A stretch of 64,000 nt of DNA from Phytoseiulus persimilis (taxonomy: Eukaryota; Arthropoda; Arachnida; Mesostigmata; Phytoseiidae), in NCBI GenBank assembly GCA_037576195.1, contig CM075102.1, forward strand, positions 15,868,745 to 15,932,744. Reading direction: 5' to 3'. Under the pieces are notes generated by a model that was not told the DNA's origin, did no database searches, and saw only the letters and a program-made list of their open reading frames with translations. The stretch's first letter is position 1; the number at the start of each line of letters is the position of its first letter. Position numbers and translations under genes: made by a program. Of this stretch, positions 49,595 through 59,305 are shown piece by piece.

Positions 49595-51137
49595 GATGAG
49601 ACGTGGAAGGAGCAGAGCTCGTCGTTGATTTCTTTATGAAATCGATGACCGCGTCTGACATGAGAATATCAACTACCTGAGCCAAGGCCGGGTGGTCGCT
49701 GAAGAGCGGCTCGACGAGAGGCTTGACAAAGGCCCAGATCTTCTTGATGAGTGCGAGGACATCGGGAAGGCCAGAAACCAGGACCGGCCCGCTCGACGGT
49801 GCCGGAGGCTTCGGCCTCCTTGCGGCAGCAACGGCCGAGCGTGACCGTTTCGGCTGAGTCGGCGTGAGGGGGATTCGACAGATAAGCTCTTCACCCTTAT
49901 CAGTTATCTTCACAATCTTCCGGTACGCGGGTGCGCCCAAGACCGCAGCGAAGGACGGCCTCTCAGGGGCGTCGGGGCTTGCTTCGACGGCACGAATTGG
50001 CGCCTCCACCGTAGCCGCGACTTCTTCAATGCGAGCGTGAGGAAACGATGCTGCGATACGATTCGTGTGGCGCTCGCTGGCTGCTTTCGCGTAGGTTGCG
50101 TAGACAGGGCAGCTGCGGTGGTTGGCTGCGTGAGACCCGCGGCAGTTGATGCAGCGAGCCGTTCCCTCACATGCCCACATTTCGTGACCAGGCTCCCCAC
50201 ATTTCCGGCATCGGGGTGTGCCCTGCTTCGGACAGTTCGCCGCTCGATGACCGAATTTGCAGCAGACCAGGCACTGCAAAGGAGCGGCCGGGCACAAGTT
50301 GACACGGTAGATTTCGAATGCTATCGTGACGACCTCCGGCAGCCGCTCGCTGAAGAGCAACCGGACGCGCTGCGAAGGTCTCTCTGCCCTCGTGAACTGA
50401 CCGTTCGACTCAATCTTGGTTGCGTACTTCTCGCGGACGACCTTTTCCACGCCCTGGGAGAGCAGGGCCTCGAGCAGGTCGGCCTCCCCAAACATAGGGT
50501 GAACTCCGCTGATTCTGCCCCACAACTGCATTGCTGCAGGAGTTGAGACGCGGACCGGGATCCCCAAGATGCTGTCCATTCTCTTGATCTTGTCTATGTC
50601 GTCTAGGTTCGGAACCTTGACAGATATGGAGCCTTTAGGCAGTACCCGCGCGTGTGCTCCCGCCGCCTTCGATCGGACTTCTTCGTATACTTTCAGAAGA
50701 TTGCATGCGAGAAAGGTGGCGCCGTCGCCGACTGGCTCCAACTCCACCTCAAAACCCTGCGGGCCGCGAAGGCCTGTAGAAAGCTTGGAGCTCTCTCCGG
50801 CTCTTCTCTGGCGCTCCACGTCCTTCTCCGCCCGCAAAATCGCTCGCGACTCCGCGGTGGAGATCGTACTCCATGGACCGCCCGCGTCGTGCTGCACGCA
50901 CATGTCCTCCTCGGCGTCGGAAACATCGCCTTCGGGATCACAAGCGTCGTCGGCGAGGCCGCTCATGCCTCTCAGCTGATGAAAGTCGCGGAAACGCTGT
51001 CTCTGTTCTCTCAGGATATCGGCCGTCTCCTCCTTGCGGTTCTTGCTGTCTCGCTTGAGAGAATCTCTTGCTGTGGACTTCTTTCTGGTCGAGGAAGATG
51101 AGCCCTCTCGGAGGCCAGAAGCGTTGGCGCTAAACAC
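49587..51137 (-). CDS. Retrotransposon ORF1: Gag-like zinc-knuckle protein
   Basis: A 516-residue intact ORF. It has a basic N-terminus and an acidic linker, then a region resembling the RNA-binding part of LINE Gag proteins. Next come two CX2CX4HX4C knuckles from about residue 289 (CLVCCKFGH, CRKCGEPGH) and a third variant CX2CX3HX6C (CINCRGSH). The C-terminus is Pro/Ser-rich with a hydrophobic helix. It probably coats the element RNA. Its stop overlaps the ORF2 start by 8 bases, implying coupled reinitiation or ribosome shunting. Such a Gag is more usual in APE-type LINEs, so its pairing with an RLE-type ORF2 is notable. Confidence 0.85.
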   Translation of the reverse strand: MFSANASGLREGSSSSTRKKSTARDSLKRDSKNRKEETADILREQRQRFRDFHQLRGMSGLADDACDPEGDVSDAEEDMCVQHDAGGPWSTISTAESRAILRAEKDVERQRRAGESSKLSTGLRGPQGFEVELEPVGDGATFLACNLLKVYEEVRSKAAGAHARVLPKGSISVKVPNLDDIDKIKRMDSILGIPVRVSTPAAMQLWGRISGVHPMFGEADLLEALLSQGVEKVVREKYATKIESNGQFTRAERPSQRVRLLFSERLPEVVTIAFEIYRVNLCPAAPLQCLVCCKFGHRAANCPKQGTPRCRKCGEPGHEMWACEGTARCINCRGSHAANHRSCPVYATYAKAASERHTNRIAASFPHARIEEVAATVEAPIRAVEASPDAPERPSFAAVLGAPAYRKIVKITDKGEELICRIPLTPTQPKRSRSAVAAARRPKPPAPSSGPVLVSGLPDVLALIKKIWAFVKPLVEPLFSDHPALAQVVDILMSDAVIDFIKKSTTSSAPSTSHHV

Positions 51138-51589
51138 GAAAACTGGTGTTTCGTTGCACTGTGGCTCCGAGGCCGCAGACGTCTCGTCGGTTGCCGTGCC
51201 TTGCGACGTCGTGGAAGGCGGCGGAATGATGTCAGGAGTGTGCGCTGAGTGATCCAGATCAAGATGGGTAGGGTGATAGCGGTGATAAGGGCGATAGCTT
51301 CCAGTAGTAGCGCAGAAACTAGGAGCGATAGGTCAGAGCACACAGCACGTAGACGGGCACGCGCACGTATCGATAATGGTTCTGGTTATAGTTATTTTCC
51401 TATCTTCCAACATGATCTTCACTAGCGCAGCATGAGCCTACGTCAACTCGGGCATCCCTTTGGCTCTCCAAAGGATTCTCGGGGTTTTGAATCAGTTGAA
51501 AGTCCACATGAGTCGGGCCTTTAGTTGTTGCAACTCCCCGGAAAGCATCTCTCAACGGTCAGCTCAACGGGAACGGCAGAGCACATAGA
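51138..51589. other. Probable 5' leader of the retrotransposon and spacer
   Basis: No gene. Directly upstream (on minus) of the Gag ORF, so some of it is likely the retrotransposon 5' UTR. The boundary with the adjoining gag relic is unclear. Confidence 0.35.
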
Positions 51590-52236
51590 AGGAGACCCGC
51601 AGGAGATCGTCCAAAGAACGATCGCCAACCTGAACCCTAATCCGCGGGACAGAGGGTCAAAAAGACTGCATGAAGCCAGGGAGGACTACAAACTCAGCAT
51701 CGGAAAGATCCTGGATCTAAAGTTCGACGCTGGAAACGACAATAGCTTCGGGAACTGCTTCGAACGATACCACTCCACGGTGGAACGACTTTGAAGCAGC
51801 GAATCGCGAGCCCACTTCATCGTCTCGAGGCTGGGCTTGGACGAATACAACCAATACTCCCGAAGAATGATGCCGAAAACAGTCCAGCAACTCGACTGAG
51901 GCATCGAGTCCCCCCTTCGACCCTCCAAAAACACGGACGTCGTCTCAAGTCCTTCGAAATCCTTATCGGTGCTTACAGCTATCGCAAGCTGCGGGCCGCC
52001 TAGAAGCTCAACCAGCCGTGAGCGAGCTGAATTTCTGCTTAACAGAAGACCTGCATTGGTTCGTCATAATCAACGCCGTAGAAAGACCAGAACACAAACT
52101 GGCAAGGATGCGAGCGTTGAACATCGTCGAAACTCAGGAAAACCCGACTTCCGATGAAATACTGGAGCAACGAACAAAACTACCTGTAGAACCCCGCGGT
52201 GGGGAGATGCACCAACTTTTGAGTTCCTGCAACTAA
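51590..52236 (+). pseudogene. Decayed LTR-retrotransposon gag fragment (plus strand)
   Basis: Short plus-strand frames add up to a pattern seen in Ty3/gypsy and BEL Gag: a LDLKFDAGNDNSFGNCFERY segment (ends 51762), then in another frame SRLGLDEYNQY and MMPKTVQQL (about 51820-51897), then SPSKSLSVL/SYRKLRAA and a RERAEF stretch, then LARMRALNI (about 52100). Several frame changes and stops break it. The assignment rests on pattern similarity only. It runs opposite to the pol relic further right. Confidence 0.4.
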
Positions 52237-52445
52237 CACTACGCATACGCGGGCCCAGGGAAATAAAGAGAATTTCGAGTGTCGTACTCGTGAGCAATTG
52301 TTTGTTTTTTCTCTCCTCCATTTCAACGTCACACATCTCCTCGCGGGCCAGCTCTCAGTTGACCAACCAACGCCAGGGTAACCAGATTTCCTGGGACGAA
52401 AAGTTCGAGTCACGCTCGCCTCGGCTGGACTTGGCTCGGCTGAAG

Positions 52446-52625
52446 ATCACGCTGAACGATGTTCCAGGATAATCTGAGGACACGATTTTTTCATTCGAAT
52501 CAACGCAAGACTGATTCATCCTGACGCAAACTCGACCGATCCTCTAGTTTGACCCTGTCAATCATGCTGAACGATGTTCCAGCGTTATCTGAATACATTG
52601 CTCTTTCATCCGAATCAACGTCAGT
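52446..52625. repeat. Two direct repeats of about 65 bp
   Basis: Copies at 52446-52510 and 52561-52625 share GCTGAACGATGTTCCAG, a central TTATCTGA-like word and TTTCATTCGAATCAACG-like ends. They are about 115 bp apart start to start. They lie beyond the 3' end of the minus-strand pol relic, so they may be UTR/LTR-internal or satellite-like. Confidence 0.7.
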
Positions 52626-52742
52626 TTGAACGAGTGTAACGTTCGATGACCACGGTTCCTCAGTAGGCACCAGCGTGGGAAAGTTCTCGATGTGATCACC
52701 CTCTCGACCCTCTGTTTTGCTGCCCTCTGTTCGGTCCGATGC

Positions 52743-53838
52743 TCAACTCGGCTCAGAGTCTACCGCTGCTGTCGAAGTGGCTTCTTTGCTCGGAGTTGGC
52801 TCCATGGAACGTCGGACCTCCCGGACAGTTCGGAGATCACGCGTTCCATTCGGCTCTCGAGCCGCTTGACGACCTTCGAGAGTTTTGGCTCGGTAGCCAA
52901 TTGAATCGTGATGTGGATCCGTCCCCTTTTCGTCCTCGCCGGCTTGGATCTCCGTTGGCTCCCAGTGTTTTCCTGATATGAGGTAGTTGGAGCACCAGTC
53001 CAATCTGGGAGTCTGGCCGCCGTAGCGGGGTCTCATCTGATTCGAATGCTTCCCTTCCAGTCTGCTGTCGTTCCGACTTCATCGTTGACGTTGCCTGTTC
53101 GCTTCAGAACGATGCCTGCCATCCAGCACGTCTTGCTGTTCTGGTGTTTGTTAACGTAGACGATGCCCTGTTGGGCGAACCTTTTTTCCGGAGCGCCGTG
53201 ATGCTTGTCGTAGTCGTTCTTCATCTTTCTCGAGTGAGGTGATGCCGCAGTTCACAGAGTTCACCGCCGTGGTCGGATTGATTAGGTCCATCTGGGAGCG
53301 GAACCGGCGCCTCAGGAAGAGTTCGGCTGGGCATTTCTCTTCGATTGCACGGTTGGGATGACTCCGATACTTTCTCGAGGAAACGCGTACTTTGTGTACC
53401 GTGCCTCCCTCTCTTCCTTGACCTTCTCCGATGAACGTTTGAATGTGTCCACGAACCGTTCTGCTGAAACCCGGACCGGTCGGGCGCTGTGAGAATCTGC
53501 TTGATGCCTCTCTGCTCACAGAAATCTTTCCTCGGCGTTCCGATGAACTGGTGTGGACCGTTGTCTGACACGACTTCTTCCGGATAGCCGTGTCCGGTGA
53601 CAGCATCTCCAATAGTTCGATCGTAGCTTCCGCTGCGATTATCTCTCCTTGAAGGTCTCCCGGCCATTTTGAGAACGAACCACAGCCAACGGGCAGTAGA
53701 ATCCGTCGATTGGGCCCGCTTAGTCCATGTGAACGCGATCTTCGAGCCATCGGCCATGGCTCCAATGGTGCTCCATGGGTCTTCTCCCCGCGCGTTCATA
53801 TTGACCACACCGGTGCACTGCTTTCTCAGTGTCTCCAT
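52743..53838 (-). pseudogene. Gypsy pol relic: integrase and C-terminal tail
   Basis: Frame 53838-53221 carries an integrase core with GYPEEVVSDNGPHQFIG and a GIKQIL-TAPD segment. A neighbouring frame overlaps it after a shift. The C-terminal part continues at 53224-53033 (DKHHGAPEKRF, GIVYVN, GIVLKRTGNV) and the tail at 53036-52743 begins MRPRYGGQ, like the NQLR-RY tail of gypsy integrases. Several frameshifts make it non-functional. Confidence 0.8.
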
Positions 53839-54295
53839 CCAGGCGCAACCAGAACACGTACTGACGTGCGAGACTTTTCATTTCTGCCATGCCAGGATGT
53901 CTTCCACGTAGAGTTCCCGGTATGCTCTTCTTCGAGGGGCAGGGACGATCGACCTGGATCCATAGACCAAATAGTTCCCCGCGATGCTGAGGTTTTCTTT
54001 CACTGGAGCAAGGCTGAACAGCTCGTTGTGACGATCTACAATATTGTTGTCCATTGGCCCAGAATAATGTATTTCATCGCTGCTTGGAGTAGCGGGCCTT
54101 CTTTGTTTCGGTTTTCATCACCTCGGCTTTGATTGGAACTCTCTTGATGCTTCCTTTGAAATCTTCCTTGAATCCAGTTTCGACGCATGCAATAACCGCG
54201 TCTCCCCCTTCAGCGTTCGTTGCCGCTCGTCGAGCAAACTGCCGCGCGTCGGCTTCTCCGAAGTCTTTTGAGTTGACGTAACGGATTTCGAAGTC

Positions 54296-54844
54296 CTAGT
54301 TGATCAGGATCAGGCCCCACCCGTGGACACGATATGCTCTGCGAGCCAAAATGCTTTCTAGTGGTTTGAAGATGGTGACCAACGACTTGTGATCGCCATT
54401 CAGAATGAACTTCCGGCCGTCAATGCGGTTGTGGAATTGACGAACCGCGAAGGCGATAGCGAACGCCTCTTTCTCTATTTGGACCGGCTTTCTCTGTGCT
54501 TTCGTCAGCGATCTCGTCGCGTGCTGGATTGCCTTGCGGGCGTCGTTCGGGAACTCGTGGAGGATCACGCAACCCAGTCCATATCCAGAGGCATCTGATG
54601 ATATCACCACTGGGAGGTTCGGGTAGAAATGCGTTCGCAACAGATCTGGCTGAAGGATGTTCTTCGCTTCCCTTGAGGCGTGTTCACACTGGGCATCCCA
54701 GTTGAACGGCGTATTCCTCTCCAGAAGCTCAGTGAGAGGTTCCCGTTGATTTGCCATATCCGGGACGAAATTGTTGTAGAAGTTGACCAAGCCCATAAAT
54801 GCCCCCAGCTGCGTGATATCCGATGGAGCGTGCATGCTCGTCAT
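54296..54844 (-). pseudogene. Gypsy pol relic: RNase H
   Basis: One open frame holds the RT-RNase H linker (LGAFMGLVNFYNNFVPDMA, TPFNWDAQCEHA) and the RNase H core (VVISSDASGYGLGCVI, IEKEAFAIAFAVRQFH, FILNGDHKSLV). It diverges at its end near 54300. Confidence 0.85.
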
Positions 54845-55510
54845 GGCCCTTGTCTGTCCTGGGTCTGGTTTTCTGCCTGGTTATCTCAGGTCTCATGAGG
54901 GTACACTCGTCAAGACGAACTTTGAGCCCGACATCAGTTAGAATTTGGAGGAGATTCATCAGCCTTTTCCCTTGTTTTTGCTTGTGACGACGATGTCGTC
55001 TAGGTAAGCCGCCGTACCTGGTAGGTCCGCAACGATTGTGTCCATCAATCGCTGAAAAATGCTAGGTTCCGCTTCGGTTCCAAATGGCAGTCTCTTCATC
55101 TCGAACAGGCCTTTCGGCGTGTTGACGTTAGACAAGTGTTTCCTCTCCTTTTCTACTGGTGTCTGTAGGTATTCGTCGCTGAGGTCGATTTCCGAGAATA
55201 ATCTCCCTCTATTGAGCATGTTGAAAATATCTTCAGTATTTGGTAGAACATAGTTGTCATCTTCGAGTCATCTGTTGAGTAATCCACTAGGAGGCGGATG
55301 GTGTCGCAGCTCGTTTAGGAATGTTTGGTCTCTCAGGTCGACCACGCATTGCATCATCGCGTGGGATTCCAACGCCAATCCATTTGCCGCCGTGAGTTTA
55401 CACGGGTACAGCCTCGGGCTTGCAAGCTGTACCCAGGCCTTCGAATAATCAGAGTCATTTCAGCTCCCGTATCGGTTGCCAACTTCACAGCTGATTTTCT
55501 GTTATCCTAA
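54729..55510 (-). pseudogene. Gypsy pol relic: protease and reverse transcriptase
   Basis: A retropepsin-like DTGAEM motif lies at 55473-55456 in a short frame. RT follows in 55219-54962 with FSEIDLSDEYLQ, LPFGTEAEPSIFQRLMD and the catalytic AYLDDIVV. The thumb/connection region continues in another frame at 54959-54860 (LLQILTDVGLKVRLDEC). Frame changes and stops separate the parts. Confidence 0.85.
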
Positions 55511-56919
55511 TGTATGTCCTCTATTCCCCCTGTCTAGAGAGAATATTTTTTCGGAAAATTCTGTTTGTGCGACACTCTGTTACCCGACACCCTAATTCAA
55601 CATGATGATCCACATAGTTTGACACACAGGGTGTCCTGCGAGTGAATATGGAAATGTTGGTGGCGGTGTTCATCATAGTATCAATACGGGTTGCAGATTC
55701 CATGACGGCACTGTAAGGAACTTCCAACTGCCCCATGATTCGGCCACCGCCCCTGCTGGACAAGTAGTGATCGAGCTTGAGTTGAGCTCCCACAGAGAGA
55801 GCCTTCGGAGTCGGTTCGAGGTAGTCATTCGAGTCTCTATCGTTTTCGGTTTCCTCCATTGCAGGAAGACGCACTCAAGCTGTCACCGAGCCCAGGCAGC
55901 TCTTCAGCGGGGGAGGGCATTTGCGAAACGCGACAGCGGGTTCCGGCCGTGGTTCTTCCTCTTCAATGTTCAAACCTCGGATGTCCAACGTTAACTGACA
56001 TTCGGTTTAACCACATAAAAAGACGAAGAAAAAACATTCACATCGGCATTTCCGAGACCGCACTTGACAACATAGCACTTCATCCACTAAGATTCATTCA
56101 CGTTCCGAAGTTTACGTGCATAGTTTGCACATACTCAGCTTCCCGAAAAACTCGAGTTCGCTTGAAGGTTCTCAAAGAACGTGGTCAGCCCAGTCGAGTC
56201 GCGAAACAGCTCCGATTTAGCTTCCGAGGAAAGTTTCATGTCGGCTCTGAGCTACGTAAAGGTTGGTAGTCCACTACTTGGACGAGAATACGATGAGAAA
56301 TAGCACGAGAAATAGGAAAGATTCAGAGAACAACGATTCAACCAATAGGTATCTCAGATTTTCACGTCCACGAGCCCAGTCGGAGCGAACCGAACAGCTC
56401 CTTGTTTCGCGTTCGCTTGTGATTTGATCAGATCGCTTATCGAATAACAGACGGCGCCGGAAGAGCTCCGAACCCGAGCATCAAATTCCATGGAAAACTT
56501 GAATTCACCCGCCAAAGGCGACAGTGAGAATTCGCCGCCATCATACCAACGCCGTTTAGCGCGGAGGAAGTAGCCTTGCTTATGTGTTTGTTAGTCTCCG
56601 TGACGAAACTGTGTCTGCGACGGCGTCCGTTTACGCCGGAGTTTGAGAACTCATTTTGAGGGAAGATCCTAGTTGTCCGTGGAGTTTCCTGATCTGTGAA
56701 TCTGCGTCGGAGGAGCGGCTTCCTGGAAACGAGACCAACCGCTCTCGTTCCGAATGGGTTTCCCCCCTGATTCCAAGGAATAAGAATCTTTGCGGTCCGC
56801 AACATTGTGACCGATACGCGATCCCCAACGAGCTCATCGAGTCCAGGGATTTCTTGGCGTTCTCGGTTGATACGTGCGCGTCTGGCTACGGAGTATAACA
56901 ATGCGAAATCCTTTTCAAG
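55511..56919. other. Spacer upstream of the Tudor gene
   Basis: No coding sequence is supported. It should hold the promoter, and possibly a 5' exon, of the Tudor gene. The bases before the ATG at 56920 (ccttttcaag) read like a splice acceptor. Confidence 0.4.
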
Positions 56920-59280
56920 ATGACCGCGATCAACAGAGTTCCCAACCCGAGCTTCGAGGAGAAGGAGACCGTGCAAGTCTTGTCCGAAGATTCCGGCACC
57001 ATCGGGGCCAGATTGACTCGGATCGATCAGAGCCATCGTCTGTTTTTGGAGTCGGCGATCAGCAACTATGTGAACAACCTTCGCGAAATTCCGCGATTAT
57101 TTCCACAGAGGGGTGATTACGTCTTGGCGCGTTCCGAGTTCTCTGAGCCTAAGTGGTGTAGGGCTCTCGTCTTGAGCGTGGCGCTCCCGCTCGTTCAGGT
57201 CGATCAGGTTGACTACGGATTGCTCGAGGACGTTCGCTCTACAGATATCATCGAGCTGCCGCCGGTGCTGTCGGTGGTTCCCGCGTTTTCGGTGCGGCTC
57301 CAAGTAGATGTGAGTCAGTTTGTGGTAGCGGGCAAGTACGAGGTCTACATAGGAAACTACGTTGATGAGTTGCAAAGAACGGTGGAAGCGTTCTCGGTCC
57401 CGGACGAGGCGCCCGAGAGCTCCGGGGAGGAGGGTGCAACTGTCGTGATCCCGGAAGACATCGGAGAAGTGGAGAACGGAGTCGTTCGAGGAATCTCTCC
57501 CTACAGCGTCACTGCCCCAACCTATGGGATACAGCATCGAGAAGGTTTCGAGATGATGGCTGAACAGCTCGCTCAGCTGGAGTTGCAGCCGAAGCTTGTG
57601 GTGCGGAAAGGTGATTTCGTCGTGGTGCCCTTCGATTCTTATTTTTGTCGCGCTCTGGTCATTGAGAGGGAAAGCGAATCGGCCAGGGTTTTCCACGTGG
57701 ATTTCGGCTCCTGGGATACAGTGAGCTTGTCGAACGTGTTCTGTATCCCAAGCGGACCGGTATCCGAAACGCCACAACAGTCGTTCCAATGCATCACTGA
57801 CGACGGGACTCCCCTCGAAGAAAACCGAGGGTACGAATTCGCGGTGAAATCCACACTCAACGACCACGGCTACCCGGTGCACATTTGCAAGGTATTGCTG
57901 CTCGGGCAGGAACTCCCCCCGGTGTACAAAGTCACAGACTTACCCGCTCCTTGTCTGCAAGAGGTCGAAACTGTGCAGCTCGTAGACAAGCCCTATCTGT
58001 GTGCGGGATCTTACGGAGCTGTCGTCCAGGAAAACAATGCCTCGCTTGCCGCCATAGAGCAGCTGTTGGAAGAATCCTTCGGTGACCCGGACTTCCTCAA
58101 CGAGCCACAGGTTGGCGATCTGGTGATTTCGTACATCGATGGGAGGTTCTACCGGAGCGTTGTCTGTGAGATATCCAACGCCGAAATCTGCGTTTTCCAA
58201 ATCGATGTCGGCAACTTCAGGAACTGCAGCATCACCGTTGTCATGACTCTTCCCGAGAAACTTCTCGCGTTCCCTCCCGTCGCCCTGCTATGCCTCCTTG
58301 ACGAGAACCAGGAGGCTATGGAGTTGATGACAACTTTCCAGGCGCGGAACTTCGCGCACCACAGCAACGTGTACGGCATAAACGTCTACACTTTTGAGAC
58401 CGTCGGTGCGAACTCCGATGCTTCGCCCGACCTCGGATACGCTACTCCCGATGAGATTACGTTATCTGAGGGGTACGAGTACTCCCCGGAAACAGTCCAA
58501 GAGACTCCGAAGTGCCGCAAAATTGTGCCTGAGCAGGAACTGGTCCCATCCGACGCGGTTGAAGTAAACTCCCTAGATTTTGGCGACCCGACAGCGGTCG
58601 GAAATCGCTCCCGAGCGACGACTCCGAGCAGCAAGGGTTCCGAAGCGGCGCCGAGGAAGCTACAGCATCGAACGTTCCCCCGCGCCCCGTCTCGATGGCA
58701 TACAATCATCGTTTTCGGATGTGAAGATAATCGACGTATCCACCTGCTCGGATGAACTCGTGGTTCTGTCAGTCGCTTTTGTGGACCGACAAGAACTGCT
58801 CGAGGAAGCTCTGAGTTTCATCGATCCCGATACTTTGAAACCTCTCTACTCATCCGACCTGCCGAGTAAGAACCCTGGTGTGATCAAAACCGGAGGAGCC
58901 TGGGTTCGAGTCGTGGTTAAAGAGAGACCCAGTCCGAGTTCCTACGTCGTGCAACTGGTCGATTACGGTGAGTTCAAGTTCGTGCTTGTTCTTCGCTTAG
59001 AATTCGACACAGAAGCAACCTTCATCCATAGACTTGACTTCAATTGGACAAATTTCGTTTTGCAGGCATTCAGACAACTTGCAGCGTTGGTGAGGTGTTC
59101 TGCTGTCCGCCAGAGTACGTTCCCATCGAGATGTGCGCGATGGATTATACTTTACCGAAGAGCAGTCCGAGCACTGAGACACACGAGCATCTCATCGGAC
59201 AGATAGTCGCGCTAGGGCATTCAATGTCGAACACGTCCGCTTTATATTCGCGGGAGACAGGAGAGTCTATAATTTTATGA
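56920..59280 (+). CDS. Multi-Tudor-domain protein (germline/piRNA-type), one frame break
   Basis: Tudor domains bind methyl-arginine tails of Piwi proteins. Here at least four are seen. The cores are near residues 63-105 (RGDYVLAR, WCRALVL, VDQVDYG), 229-275 (KGDFVVVPF, FCRALVIE, FHVDFGSWD), 397-445 (VGDLVISYIDGRFYRSVV, FQIDVGNF), and after the break (WVRVVVKE, YVVQLVDYG). The first frame runs 56920-58755. The homology continues in another frame from about 58640 to 58967, then across a gtgagt...gcag intron (58968-59065) to a last exon ending at 59280. Summed, the exons are one base over a multiple of three, so there is a 1-base shift between about 58600 and 58690 or a very short intron. AATAAA follows the stop by 20 nt. 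The ATG at 56920 follows a good acceptor, so 5' exons may exist. Confidence 0.85.
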
Positions 59281-59299
59281 AGATATTGAGCGAAAGTTG

Positions 59300-59305
59300 A
59301 ATAAA
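59300..59305 (+). promoter_or_regulatory. Poly(A) signal AATAAA of the Tudor gene
   Basis: A canonical AATAAA 20 nt after the stop codon at 59278-59280. Confidence 0.75.

Larger units (their letters stand above)
46581..51137 (-). mobile_element. Non-LTR retrotransposon, RLE type, two intact ORFs
   Basis: A minus-strand LINE-like element. ORF1 (Gag) at 51137-49587 and ORF2 (reverse transcriptase plus restriction-like endonuclease) at 49594-46658 are both uninterrupted, suggesting recent mobility. A short 3' UTR with ATTAAA follows ORF2. No LTRs and no apurinic endonuclease domain are seen. The true 5' end lies somewhere upstream of 51137 and was not located, and target-site duplications were not identified. 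The element lies tail-to-tail with the apolipophorin gene. Confidence 0.85.
52743..55510 (-). mobile_element. Degenerate Ty3/gypsy-type retrotransposon pol
   Basis: Protease, reverse transcriptase, RNase H and integrase pieces occur in the usual gypsy order along the minus strand, each in a different frame. LTRs were not recognised. It is a dead copy. Confidence 0.85.

Noticed and set aside
57309-57316. Donor-like gtgagt inside the Tudor gene
   Set aside because: The reading frame continues through it with Tudor-type sequence, so no intron is needed.
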